A stretch of DNA of 16,961 nucleotides from DASZYF01 sp035545535 (GCA_035545535.1 DASZYF010000192.1:1-16961), one strand, 5' to 3'; positions 1-7,112 are shown, counted from the stretch's first letter. The notes: generated by a model not told the origin, from the letters alone. Made by a program: numbers and translations.

Positions 1-539
1 AGCTCAGCCTGCGGGGCACCCTCGAGGCGATCCTGCTCGTCGCGGACGAGCCCGTGCCGCTCAGCCGGCTGGCCGAGGGCATCGGGGCCGAGGAGGCCGC
101 GGTCGAGGCCGAGCTGCGGGCCATGGCGCGCGAGCTCGCAGAGAGGGGATCCGGCATCGCGATCCGCGAGATCGCCGGTGGCTGGCGCTTCTACACGGCG
201 CCGGAGTACGCGGAGGCGGTCGCGGCCTACCTGGTCGAGGGACAGTCCGCCCGCTTGTCCCAGGCCGCGCTGGAGACCCTGGCGGTGATCGCGTACCGCC
301 AGCCGGTCAGCCGGGCCCGCATCGCCGCTGTGCGCGGTGTGAACGTCGACGGTGTGGTGCGGACGCTGGTCATGCGTGGCCTGATCGACGAGTGCGGGAC
401 GGAACCATCGAGCGGTGCGGTGCTGTACGAGACCACGCCGCTGTTCCTCGAGAAGGTCGGCCTCACCACGCTCGAAGAGCTGCCTCCCTTGGCTCCACTC
501 CTGCCCGACATCGAGACGCTTGATGATGCGCATGACTGA
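1..539 (+). CDS. scpB: ScpB, segregation and condensation protein B (5' partial)
   Basis: This is the C-terminal part of ScpB, the winged-helix (kleisin-partner) subunit that works with Smc and ScpA in chromosome condensation and segregation. The reading frame is open to the window edge, with codons starting at position 3. The residues before the first GTG (54) read LSLRGTLEAILLVADEPV, the normal start of the first winged-helix domain, so GTG 54 is not the true start and the gene begins upstream. The two winged-helix units are visible, including the family-typical segment around LSQAALETLAVIAYRQPVSR and the wing ending in LYETTPLFLEKVGL. The stop at 537-539 overlaps the rluB start by 8 nt, so translation is probably coupled. 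The scpB-rluB-cmk-der order matches Mycobacterium Rv1710-Rv1713. Identification is firm; only the N-terminus is missing. Confidence 0.95.
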   Translation, partial: LSLRGTLEAILLVADEPVPLSRLAEGIGAEEAAVEAELRAMARELAERGSGIAIREIAGGWRFYTAPEYAEAVAAYLVEGQSARLSQAALETLAVIAYRQPVSRARIAAVRGVNVDGVVRTLVMRGLIDECGTEPSSGAVLYETTPLFLEKVGLTTLEELPPLAPLLPDIETLDDAHD

Positions 540-1278
540 CTCTCGATCTGAGGTTGAGGCTGTCCGGCTTCAGAAGGTATTGGCCTCGGCGGGTATCGCG
601 TCCCGCCGGGCGAGCGAGGAGCTGATCCGTGCCGGGCGCGTCAGCGTCGACGGCAACGTCGTGCGCGAGCTCGGCACGCGCGTGGATCCGTCGACGGCAG
701 TCGTGCGGGTGGACGGGGAGATCGTGCTGTCCCGTCCCGACCTGACATATCTCGCGTTGCACAAGCCGGCCGGCGTGCTGTCCGCCATGAGCGACCCCTC
801 CGGCCGGCCCACGATCGCCGACCTCCTGCCCGCCCGGGCCCGCGGCGCGTTCCACGTCGGGCGCCTCGATGCCGACACCGAGGGTCTGCTCCTCGTCACC
901 ACCGACGGGCCGCTGGCTCACCGACTGACCCACCCGTCGTTCGGAGTGGCGAAGACCTACCTCGCCGACGTCGAGGGGATCCCGAGCAGAGCGACCGTGC
1001 GAGCGCTGCGCGCCGGCCCGCTGATCGACGATCGCCCGGTTGCGGTCGACGGGGTCCGGGTCGTCGAGACCGCCGGCCGGCGAGCGCTGCTCGAGGTGGT
1101 GGTCCACGAGGGTCGCAAGCACGTCGTGCGGCGGATGCTGGCGGACGCCGGCCTGCCGGTCCGTCGGCTCGTGCGGACGGCGATCGGAGAGGTCCGGCTC
1201 GGCGAGCTGGCGCCCGGTAGGACTAGACCGCTCAACCGCCATGAGGTCTCATCGCTGTATCGACTCGTCGACTTGTAG
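532..1278 (+). CDS. rluB: Pseudouridine synthase of the RsuA/RluB/RluE family
   Basis: This 248-residue protein is probably the 23S rRNA pseudouridine synthase RluB. It has an N-terminal S4 RNA-binding domain (about residues 12-60, starting RLQKVLASAGIASRRASEE) and a catalytic domain with the signature GRLDADTEGLLLVT, in which Asp113 should be the catalytic aspartate. The C-terminal element HEGRKHVVRRML is also typical. ATG 532 was chosen because it begins just before the S4 domain and overlaps the scpB stop, giving translational coupling. Longer in-frame extensions lie inside scpB and read as non-protein. RsuA-type paralogues share the fold, so the exact rRNA target is inferred from the scpB-rluB-cmk gene order, not from the sequence itself. 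Confidence 0.93.
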   Translation: MTDSRSEVEAVRLQKVLASAGIASRRASEELIRAGRVSVDGNVVRELGTRVDPSTAVVRVDGEIVLSRPDLTYLALHKPAGVLSAMSDPSGRPTIADLLPARARGAFHVGRLDADTEGLLLVTTDGPLAHRLTHPSFGVAKTYLADVEGIPSRATVRALRAGPLIDDRPVAVDGVRVVETAGRRALLEVVVHEGRKHVVRRMLADAGLPVRRLVRTAIGEVRLGELAPGRTRPLNRHEVSSLYRLVDL

Positions 1279-1418
1279 AAGACGGGTGCACGGATGCCTC
1301 GAGTGGCGTCAAATGTCGATTTGCCGCAGCGTGGCTTCCATCGACAAGTCGACTTCAACGAGAACGCCGACAAAGTCGATATGACGATGGATCGTCTGAT
1401 CGGGATGCCGCTAGAGCG

Positions 1419-1449
1419 TTGACTCGTCAGACCGATCTGACGGTAGGGT
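1419..1449 (+). promoter_or_regulatory. Putative aroH-tyrA promoter with 19-nt dyad-filled spacer
   Basis: TTGACT at 1419-1424 and TAGGGT at 1444-1449 fit the actinobacterial primary-sigma consensus (TTGACN, TANNNT), but the spacer is 19 nt. Eighteen of those bases (1425-1442) form a perfect inverted repeat, CGTCAGA-CCGA-TCTGACG. A long spacer occupied by a dyad is the layout used by MerR-family activators. The start of transcription would be near 1456, about 58 nt before aroH. This is inference from sequence alone. Confidence 0.5.
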
Positions 1450-1456
1450 GAGTTCT

Positions 1457-1471
1457 CGTCTCATCGAGACG
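1457..1471 (+). repeat. Short inverted repeat in aroH leader
   Basis: CGTCTC-ATC-GAGACG is a perfect 6-bp stem with a 3-nt loop, lying at or just after the predicted transcription start of aroH-tyrA. It could be a second operator half or a 5' hairpin that stabilises the transcript. No function can be assigned. The rest of 1279-1513 holds GTCGAC-type palindromes and a 42-codon open frame described under findings. Confidence 0.4.
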
Positions 1472-1513
1472 TGCCCTCGTCGATCTGTTGTCGTGTTCCC
1501 TGGAGGAGCTCAG

Positions 1514-1879
1514 GTGGCCGTGCGCGCGGTTCGCGGTGCGACCCAGGTCGCGTCGAACGACCGAGGCGCGATCATGGACGGCACGACCGAGCTCGTGCTC
1601 GCGGTCCTCGCGGCCAACGAGCTCACCCCCGACGACCTGATCAGCGTGCTGTTCACCGCCACGCCGGACCTGACGGCTGAGTTTCCCGCGCTGGCCGCGC
1701 GCAAGGCCGGACTGTCGGGTGTGCCCCTGCTGTGCGCCGGCGAGATCGATGTGCCAGGCGCGTTGCCACGCGTCGTCCGCCTCATGGCGCACATCGACAC
1801 GCCACGCTCCGCGAGCGAGGTCCGGCACGTCTACCTGCACGGCGCCACCGCCTTGCGCCCTGACCTCGAGCGACCGTGA
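1514..1879 (+). CDS. aroH: Chorismate mutase, AroH type
   Basis: This 121-residue protein is a monofunctional AroH-class chorismate mutase, which converts chorismate to prephenate in Phe/Tyr synthesis. Length and sequence match the trimeric Bacillus-type enzyme. Arg7 (in VRAVRGATQ), Arg63, Glu77 (in CAGEIDVPG), Arg89 and the VYLHGA segment line up with the known active-site residues. GTG 1514 was chosen because GGAGGAG at 1502-1508 is well placed before it and the family motif VRAVRGAT follows at once; the longer frame from 1448 has no such support. The stop overlaps the tyrA start (GTGA, 1876-1879), so the two consecutive pathway enzymes are translationally coupled. A dyad-containing promoter lies upstream at 1419-1449. 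Confidence 0.95.
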   Translation: MAVRAVRGATQVASNDRGAIMDGTTELVLAVLAANELTPDDLISVLFTATPDLTAEFPALAARKAGLSGVPLLCAGEIDVPGALPRVVRLMAHIDTPRSASEVRHVYLHGATALRPDLERP

Positions 1880-2940
1880 CCGCGCCCCGCGCGCTGATCG
1901 TCGGTGCGGGGCTGATCGGCACCAGCATCGCTCTGGCGCTATGTCAGGACGGATGGGACGTCCAGGTGTCGGACCATGACCCCGCCGCGGTGGCTCTGGC
2001 GGCCGATCTCGGCGCCGGCCACCCGTGGGATGAGAGCTCGGGGACCGTCGACCACGTCGTCCTGGCGGTCCCGCCCAGCGCCGTCGCAGCCAGCCTCCTG
2101 GAAGCTCAGCGTCGCGAGGTGGGCCGTACGTTCAGCGACACCAGCAGCGTAAAGGCCAAGGTTCTAGCCGAGGCTGAGGCGTCCGGCTGCGATCTGACCA
2201 CCTGGATGCCCGCCCATCCCGTCGCCGGCCGCGAACGCGGGGGTGCTGCGAGGGCGCAGGCAGACCTGTTCCGGGACCGGCCCTGGGCGCTGTGCCCCAC
2301 GGAGGCGACCTCGAGCGAGGCGCGGCGCTGGTCCGAACGGGTCGCGCTGGCCTGCGGAGCCCAGGTGGTGGAGCTGGACGCGCTGCGCCACGACCGCGTG
2401 ATGGCGACGGTCTCGCACCTGCCCCAGCTGCTCGCAAGCGCGCTCGCGGCGGTGACGACCCGCCTGGAGGAACGCGACCTCGCCCTGGCCGGGACGGGCC
2501 TGCGGGACATGACCCGGCTGGCGGCGGCGGAGCCGGCGCTGTGGGCGGACATCGTGGCCGGCAACGCCGCGGAGGTCGGCGCGGCGCTCGAGCTGCTCCA
2601 CGCGGAGCTCGGCCGGGTGGCCCCCACAGGGACCGCGGAGGGCACGGAGGTCGCCGGTCTCGTCGCTCGTGGGAACGCGGGCCGGGCCCGGCTGCCGGAC
2701 AAGGCGCGGGCGGCCCGGGACCTCTCCTGGGTCTCCGTCGTCGTCCCCGACCGTCCGGGGGAGCTCGCCCGCCTGCTCCTCGCGGTCGGCGACGCCGGCG
2801 TCAACGTCGAGGACCTGCGCCTGGAGCACAGCCCGCAGCACGCCTGGGGCCTGGTGGAGCTGGCGGTGGAGCCCGGTTCCGAGGAGGCGCTGTGCGCGGC
2901 GGCCGACCGTGGCGGTTGGCGCGCCCATCCGGCCGTCTAG
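1876..2940 (+). CDS. tyrA: Prephenate dehydrogenase with C-terminal ACT domain
   Basis: This 354-residue protein is a TyrA-type prephenate dehydrogenase, which oxidises and decarboxylates prephenate to 4-hydroxyphenylpyruvate for tyrosine synthesis. It starts with a Rossmann nucleotide-binding loop, GAGLIGTS (residues 10-17). The prephenate-site histidines are visible as His114 in HPVAGRE and His181 in SHLPQLLA. The C-terminal segment from about residue 285 (WVSVVVPDRPGELARLL) is an ACT domain, suggesting allosteric control, probably by tyrosine or another aromatic amino acid. Arogenate dehydrogenase activity cannot be excluded from sequence. GTG 1876 overlaps the aroH stop by 4 nt. The pair forms a two-step module directly downstream of chorismate. 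A GC-rich hairpin follows at 2972-2990. Confidence 0.94.
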   Translation: MTAPRALIVGAGLIGTSIALALCQDGWDVQVSDHDPAAVALAADLGAGHPWDESSGTVDHVVLAVPPSAVAASLLEAQRREVGRTFSDTSSVKAKVLAEAEASGCDLTTWMPAHPVAGRERGGAARAQADLFRDRPWALCPTEATSSEARRWSERVALACGAQVVELDALRHDRVMATVSHLPQLLASALAAVTTRLEERDLALAGTGLRDMTRLAAAEPALWADIVAGNAAEVGAALELLHAELGRVAPTGTAEGTEVAGLVARGNAGRARLPDKARAARDLSWVSVVVPDRPGELARLLLAVGDAGVNVEDLRLEHSPQHAWGLVELAVEPGSEEALCAAADRGGWRAHPAV

Positions 2941-2952
2941 GGCCGAGTCTGT

Positions 2953-2962
2953 TTGTCGACAA
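2953..2962. repeat. Palindrome TTGTCGACAA downstream of tyrA
   Basis: A perfect 10-bp palindrome with a GTCGAC core and A/T flanks, 12 nt after the tyrA stop. A matching palindrome (AAGTCGACTT, 1346-1355) lies upstream of aroH. It could be a protein-binding site; no function is known. Confidence 0.35.
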
Positions 2963-2971
2963 CCTTTGACA

Positions 2972-2990
2972 CGCGCTCGCTCTGAGCGCG
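2972..2990 (+). terminator. GC-rich hairpin after tyrA, possible terminator
   Basis: CGCGCTC (2972-2978) pairs with GAGCGCG (2984-2990), giving a 7-bp stem with loop GCTCT, 31 nt after the tyrA stop. There is no T tract, which is common for actinobacterial terminators. It would separate aroH-tyrA from the next transcription unit. A weak -10-like TACGGT at 3094-3099, with no clear -35, is the best candidate promoter for the following cmk-plsC-der unit. Another small hairpin, CGGTGC/GCACCG, lies at 3114-3131. Confidence 0.4.
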
Positions 2991-3155
2991 CGCACGGCCT
3001 CTCGCTTGCCGACGGCCGGGTAGCACGCCACATACCGCACACCACACATCGCTATGTCGATACGGCGACAACAGTGCGCTGCCCAGAGGCCGCTACGGTG
3101 ATGCGGGCGTTTGCGGTGCGGCGCTGCACCGACGACAGCGGGGAAGGGCAGGCAC

Positions 3156-4547
3156 GTGACGGCTGACGGCACGCGTGCCCGCACGCCCGCGCCGACGCTC
3201 GTCGCGGTCGACGGACCGGCGGGCTCCGGCAAGAGCACCGTGGCCCGGGCGGTCGCCCGCCGGCTCGGTCTGCGCTACGTCGACACCGGCGCCATGTACC
3301 GGGCGATCACGCTCGCGGCCCTGCAGGCCGGGGTCGCCCTCGACGACGCCCCGGCGCTGACCGCGCTCGCCGAGTCCGCCCCGCTCGAGCTGGTCACCGA
3401 TCCGGAGCAGCCGAGCGTGCGTCTCGGCGAGGTGGACGTGAGCGCCCGGGTGCGGGACGCCGACGTCACCGCTGCGGTCTCGGCCGTGTCCGCGGTCCCC
3501 GGCGTCCGGGCCGCGCTGGTGCGGCGCCAGCGCGAGCTCGCGGGGGCCGCCGGCGCTGTCGTCGAGGGCCGCGACATCGGGACCGTGGTGCTGCCGGACG
3601 CGCCGGTGAAGATCTTCTTGACCGCCTCCGAGCAGGCCCGGGCCGACCGCCGGGCGCTGCAGGACGCGACGGACGTCGCCGCGACGGCCGCCGACCTGTC
3701 GCGCCGCGACCGGCTGGACAGCACCCGGGCCACATCCCCCCTGACCCCGGCGACGAACGCCACGGTGATCGACAGCACCCACCTCGGAGTGGACGCCGTC
3801 GTCGACGCGATCGTTGCCCAGGTCGAAGGAACACCCACAGTGAGCCAGAAGGTCCAACCCTCAACCCAGGGTCGAGGCTTTTCTGGGCCAAATGCCCAGG
3901 TCGATCGCTTCAAGCCGTGGATGTACTTCGGGCTCCGCCGTCCCGCCCGATGGCTTCTCCGCCTCCTCTTTCGCATCCAGGTCGAGGGACTCGAGAACGT
4001 CCCGGCGGCCGGACCCGTGCTGATCGCGGGCAACCATGCCGGACTGCTCGACGGCCCGCTCGTCGTGATCTTCAACCGTCGGGTCGTGCGGGTGCTGTCG
4101 AAGGTCGAGCTCTTCAAAGGTCGTTTCGGCGACTTCCTGCTCGCCGCCGGGCAGATCCCGGTGCGGCGCGGCCAGGCCGACCGCGCGGCGTTGCGGGCCT
4201 GCACCAGGGTCCTTGCCGACGGGGGAGTGCTCGCGGTCTTCCCGGAGGGCACGCGGGGCGCTGCCAACCTGGACAGCGTGCGCGACGGGGCCGCCTACGT
4301 CCTCGTGCGCGCCGGCGTGGAGGGCCGGTCCCGCATCCCGATCGTGCCGGTCGTCTGCCACGGCACCGCGGCGGCGTTCCCCAGGGGTGCGAAGCGGCCG
4401 AAGCTGCGTGCGCCGATCCGGATCGTGTTCGGCTCCCCGTTCACCGTCGAGCTCCCGGCCGACCCGCATGCCCGGAAGGGCATCGCCGCCACGGCCGAGC
4501 AGATCCGCCTGGGCCTGCTCGCCCACCTCGAGAACGACCGCGGATGA
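3156..4547 (+). CDS. cmk: Cytidylate kinase fused to PlsC-type lysophosphatidic acid acyltransferase
   Basis: One uninterrupted frame encodes 463 residues with two enzymes. Residues 1 to about 225 are CMP/dCMP kinase: P-loop GPAGSGKST at 20-28, then YVDTGAMYRA, VEGRDIGTVVLPDA and RRDRLDSTR. Residues from about 229 are a PlsC-family 1-acylglycerol-3-phosphate acyltransferase with the HX4D motif (His294, Asp299 in NHAGLLDG) and FPEGTRG (Glu364). The first part makes CDP/dCDP; the second would acylate lysophosphatidic acid at the membrane. GTG 3156 was chosen because a GGGAAGGG ribosome site lies 7 nt before it. An internal GTG at 3840 has its own GAAGGA site, so PlsC may also be made separately. 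The stop overlaps der by ATGA. Separate cmk, plsC and der genes are the usual arrangement, so the fusion is unusual. A base-call error removing a stop is possible but not indicated. Confidence 0.93.
   Translation: MTADGTRARTPAPTLVAVDGPAGSGKSTVARAVARRLGLRYVDTGAMYRAITLAALQAGVALDDAPALTALAESAPLELVTDPEQPSVRLGEVDVSARVRDADVTAAVSAVSAVPGVRAALVRRQRELAGAAGAVVEGRDIGTVVLPDAPVKIFLTASEQARADRRALQDATDVAATAADLSRRDRLDSTRATSPLTPATNATVIDSTHLGVDAVVDAIVAQVEGTPTVSQKVQPSTQGRGFSGPNAQVDRFKPWMYFGLRRPARWLLRLLFRIQVEGLENVPAAGPVLIAGNHAGLLDGPLVVIFNRRVVRVLSKVELFKGRFGDFLLAAGQIPVRRGQADRAALRACTRVLADGGVLAVFPEGTRGAANLDSVRDGAAYVLVRAGVEGRSRIPIVPVVCHGTAAAFPRGAKRPKLRAPIRIVFGSPFTVELPADPHARKGIAATAEQIRLGLLAHLENDRG
3825..3842 (+). promoter_or_regulatory. 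Internal ribosome site and GTG start for the PlsC half
   Basis: GAAGGA at 3825-3830 lies 9 nt before an in-frame GTG at 3840, exactly at the boundary between the kinase and acyltransferase domains. It may be the relic of a formerly separate plsC gene, or still direct internal initiation of a 235-residue PlsC protein. The signal is present in the sequence; its use is inferred. Confidence 0.45.
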
Positions 4548-5869
4548 CCGCCCGCCGCCTGCCCGTCGTCGCGATCGTCGGTCGGCCGAACGTCGGCAAG
4601 TCGACATTGGTCAACCGGCTGGTCGGTCAGCGCATCGCCGTGGTGGAGGACGTCCCCGGCGTCACGCGGGATCGCGTGGCCCACCCGGCGAGCTGGGGAG
4701 GCCGCGACTTCACCGTCGTGGACACCGGGGGCTGGGAGCCCCGCGCGAAAGGCCTCGCCGGAGCGGTCGCCGAGCAGGCCGAGGTCGCGGTCGCCGAGGC
4801 CGACGCGGTGCTGCTGGTCGTGGACACGACCGTGGGTGCGACGGCTGAGGACCGGGCTGCCGCCGCGGTGGTGCAGCGGTCCGGCCGCCCCGCGCTGCTC
4901 ATCGCGAACAAGGCCGATGACGCCAACGCCGAGCTCGAAGCCGCCGCGCTGTGGTCGCTCGGGCTGGGGGAGCCTGTGCCGGTCTCGGCGCTGCACGGTC
5001 GGGGCAGCGGCGACCTGCTCGACATGGTCGTCGCGCTGCTGCCCGACGCGCCGGCGGCCCTCGTCGAGGAGCCCGTCGGTCCGCGGCGCGTGGCGCTCGT
5101 CGGGCGGCCCAACGTGGGCAAGTCGAGCCTGCTGAACAAGCTCCTCGGCCAGCAGCGCGTGCTCGTGGACGCGGAGGCGGGAACCACCCGCGACCCGGTC
5201 GACGCGGAGGTCGAGATCGCCGGGTCGACCTACCTCTTTGTCGACACCGCCGGGCTCCGGCGTCGGACGAAGGAGGCCGCCGGCGCCGAGTACTACGCGA
5301 GCCTGCGCACGCACACCGCGCTGGAGCGAGCCGAGGTCGCGGTCCTGGTGCTCGACGCGAGCCAGCCGCTGACCGAGCAGGACCAGCGCATCGCGACCAT
5401 GATCATCGAGGCCGGCCGAGCGCTCGTGCTGGTGCTCAACAAGTGGGACCTCGTCGACGAGGACCGACGCTACGAGCTCGAGCGAGAGCTGCCCGGCGAG
5501 CTGGGCCAGATCGGCTGGGCGCCGCGGGTGAACGTCTCGGCGAAGACCGGGCGGGCGCTGGACAAGCTGCCCCGGGCGATCGAGGCCGCGCTCGAGGGCT
5601 GGGACACCCGGGTCCCCACGGGCCGGCTGAACGCCTGGCTTGGGGAGGTCATCGCCGCCACGCCGCCGCCCGCCCGGGGTGGCCGCGCCCCCCGGGTGCG
5701 GTTCGCGACGCAGGCCGACGTCCGGCCGCCGCGGTTCGTGCTGTTCTCGAGCGGCTTCCTCGAGGAGACCTACCGGCGCTTCCTCACCCGGCGGCTGCGC
5801 GAGGACTTCGGCTTCGTCGGGACCCCGATCGAGCTCTCCGTGCGGCTGCGGGAGCGCAAGGACCGGTAA
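4544..5869 (+). CDS. der: GTPase Der (EngA), 50S ribosome assembly
   Basis: This 441-residue protein is Der/EngA, the tandem-GTPase factor needed for maturation of the 50S ribosomal subunit. Two P-loops are clear: GRPNVGKST at 13-21 and GRPNVGKSS at 187-195. Each is followed by a switch (VDTGGW and VDTAGL) and a guanine-specificity motif (NKAD and NKWD). The C-terminal KH-like domain runs from about residue 355 to the end (RFATQADVRPPRFVLFSSG). ATG 4544 overlaps the stop of the Cmk-PlsC frame (ATGA), so translation is coupled; the frame is open further upstream but only as a shadow of plsC. Some actinobacteria have Cmk and Der fused; here Der is separate and PlsC is the fused partner. The stop codon TAA forms part of a -10-like TAAGGT (5867-5872) that could serve the following tRNA. 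Confidence 0.96.
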   Translation: MTARRLPVVAIVGRPNVGKSTLVNRLVGQRIAVVEDVPGVTRDRVAHPASWGGRDFTVVDTGGWEPRAKGLAGAVAEQAEVAVAEADAVLLVVDTTVGATAEDRAAAAVVQRSGRPALLIANKADDANAELEAAALWSLGLGEPVPVSALHGRGSGDLLDMVVALLPDAPAALVEEPVGPRRVALVGRPNVGKSSLLNKLLGQQRVLVDAEAGTTRDPVDAEVEIAGSTYLFVDTAGLRRRTKEAAGAEYYASLRTHTALERAEVAVLVLDASQPLTEQDQRIATMIIEAGRALVLVLNKWDLVDEDRRYELERELPGELGQIGWAPRVNVSAKTGRALDKLPRAIEAALEGWDTRVPTGRLNAWLGEVIAATPPPARGGRAPRVRFATQADVRPPRFVLFSSGFLEETYRRFLTRRLREDFGFVGTPIELSVRLRERKDR

Positions 5870-5883
5870 GGTCGGCTGCGTCG

Positions 5884-5949
<66 letters not shown>

Positions 5950-5957
<8 letters not shown>

Positions 5958-6000
5958 CAATTGGGCAGAGCGTCCCGACAATTGGGCAGAGCGTCCCGAC
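5950..6000 (+). repeat. 21-bp tandem repeat (2.4 copies) starting inside the tRNA-Pro 3' end
   Basis: Two identical 21-bp units (5950-5970 and 5971-5991) begin CGTCCCGACAATTGGG and are followed by the first nine bases of a third (5992-6000). The unit begins with the 3' acceptor strand and discriminator of tRNA-Pro, so those tRNA bases occur three times. Possible origins are slipped-strand duplication or repeated attachment-site recombination. No integrase or element genes are present in the window. Confidence 0.85.
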
Positions 6001-6017
6001 GGGCCTGGGCAGGCCCG
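6000..6017. terminator. Hairpin between tRNA-Pro and the convergent GH16 gene
   Basis: CGGGCCT (6000-6006), loop GGGC, AGGCCCG (6011-6017) makes a perfect 7-bp stem. It lies after tRNA-Pro and 3 nt beyond the stop of the GH16 gene on the other strand, so it could end transcription from both sides. There is no T tract. Confidence 0.5.
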
Positions 6018-6020
6018 GGA

Positions 6021-7046
6021 TCAGTGCGTGATGCGGACGTAGTCGATGACCATCGAGGTCGGGAAGACGTCGTCGTCGGGGGGGTTGCCCACGAACGAGC
6101 CGCCCACGCTCAGGTTCAGGATCACGTGCATGGCGTAGCTGAACGACCACTGCTCGTCCCCGGTGAGGTCGCTGCGGCTGAAGACCTTGATGACCTTGTG
6201 GTCGAACGTCCAGGTGATGCGGTCCGCCGTGATGTCGACCCCGTAGTTGTGGAAGCCCGCGGCCATGTTCGCGTGGGTCGCGACGAGGCTCGGAGACTTC
6301 CAGTGGGTGGAGCCCACGGTGGTGGCGGGGACGCCCGGCACGAGCTCCTTGGGGGCCGCGCCGTGCGCCGTCACGTAGAGGACCTCGGGGTCGGCCGAGC
6401 CCTGCACCTCGGCGATGTCGATCTCGCCCTTGCGGGGCCAGTCGGTGCCTGACGTGCTGCCGCCCATGAGCCAGAAGATGGGCCAGGTGCCGCGCTGGTC
6501 GGGCATCTTGATGCGGGCGGTCACGTGCATGACCGGGCCGTACGCGGTGGGCGTGATGAGCCGCGCGGACGTGTACTTGTAGGAACCGGCCGAGCCGCTG
6601 CGGACCGCGGTGATGAGCAGGTGGCCGTCACCGTCGAGCCGGGAGTTGGCGCGGGATGACGTGTTGGTCTCCTCCGAGCCGAAGTCGGCGAACAGCGCGC
6701 TCGGGCCGGCCTGGGTCTGCCAGCCTGGCCCCGGAGCGTCGCCCGCGGCCCCGCTGAACTCGTCGTCGAACAGGACGGTCGACGGGTCGGGCAGCGGTTC
6801 GGGAGCCCATCCGGGCGGGGGAGCCGGCTTCTTGGCCTTCTTGGGCGCCTTCTTCTTCGGTGTCTTCTTCTTGGCCTTCTTCTTGCCGTTGGCTGGGGTG
6901 CTCGCAGCCGCACCGGCCGGGGCAGCGGCGGCCGTGCGGCCCGAGCGGGTGGAGGGCGCCGCGCCCGCGCTCAGGGCCGCGGGGACGCACAGGAGGGCGA
7001 GCAGGACGGGCAGCACCAGACGGGCGACCCGGCGTCGCGAGGTCAC
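6021..7046 (-). CDS. Secreted GH16 beta-glucanase with lysine-rich linker
   Basis: This 341-residue protein is a glycoside hydrolase family 16 enzyme, probably acting on beta-1,3 or mixed-linkage glucans outside the cell. It has an N-terminal signal sequence (RRR then a hydrophobic run to ALSAGAA, about residues 4-30). Next come an Ala/Thr-rich stretch, a linker with 13 lysines in residues 55-73, a proline stretch, and a GH16 jelly-roll from about residue 90 to the end. The catalytic motif is GEIDIAEVQG: Glu208 nucleophile, Asp210, Glu213 acid/base. This is the form with one extra residue (beta-bulge), as in laminarinases. GTG 7046 was preferred to GTG 7052 because GGAG lies 7 nt before it. 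It points toward the tRNA-Pro gene and starts divergently from the phosphatidyltransferase gene. Substrate is not proven. Confidence 0.88.
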   Translation of the reverse strand: MTSRRRVARLVLPVLLALLCVPAALSAGAAPSTRSGRTAAAAPAGAAASTPANGKKKAKKKTPKKKAPKKAKKPAPPPGWAPEPLPDPSTVLFDDEFSGAAGDAPGPGWQTQAGPSALFADFGSEETNTSSRANSRLDGDGHLLITAVRSGSAGSYKYTSARLITPTAYGPVMHVTARIKMPDQRGTWPIFWLMGGSTSGTDWPRKGEIDIAEVQGSADPEVLYVTAHGAAPKELVPGVPATTVGSTHWKSPSLVATHANMAAGFHNYGVDITADRITWTFDHKVIKVFSRSDLTGDEQWSFSYAMHVILNLSVGGSFVGNPPDDDVFPTSMVIDYVRITH

Positions 7047-7099
7047 CGTCACGCTCCGTCCAACGACCGGCAGGGCGCGAGGATGCGCGCGCCACGCCC

Positions 7100-7105
7100 T
7101 AAGGT
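7100..7105 (+). promoter_or_regulatory. -10-like TAAGGT, possible leaderless start
   Basis: TAAGGT ends 7 nt before GTG 7113, the same distance seen at 12847 and at the alkB/ABC pair near 15420. This supports a leaderless transcript beginning at or near GTG 7113. No good -35 is visible. The AAGG within it could alternatively act as a ribosome site. Confidence 0.35.
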
Positions 7106-7112
7106 CGAGGCC

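Noticed and set aside
54..56. GTG 54 as the start of scpB.
   Set aside because: The in-frame residues upstream continue the ScpB domain to the window edge, so the gene is simply cut by the window.
2972..2996. TTGACA (2966-2971) as the -35 of a cmk promoter.
   Set aside because: No TANNNT occurs 16-19 nt downstream; that stretch is instead a GC-rich hairpin.
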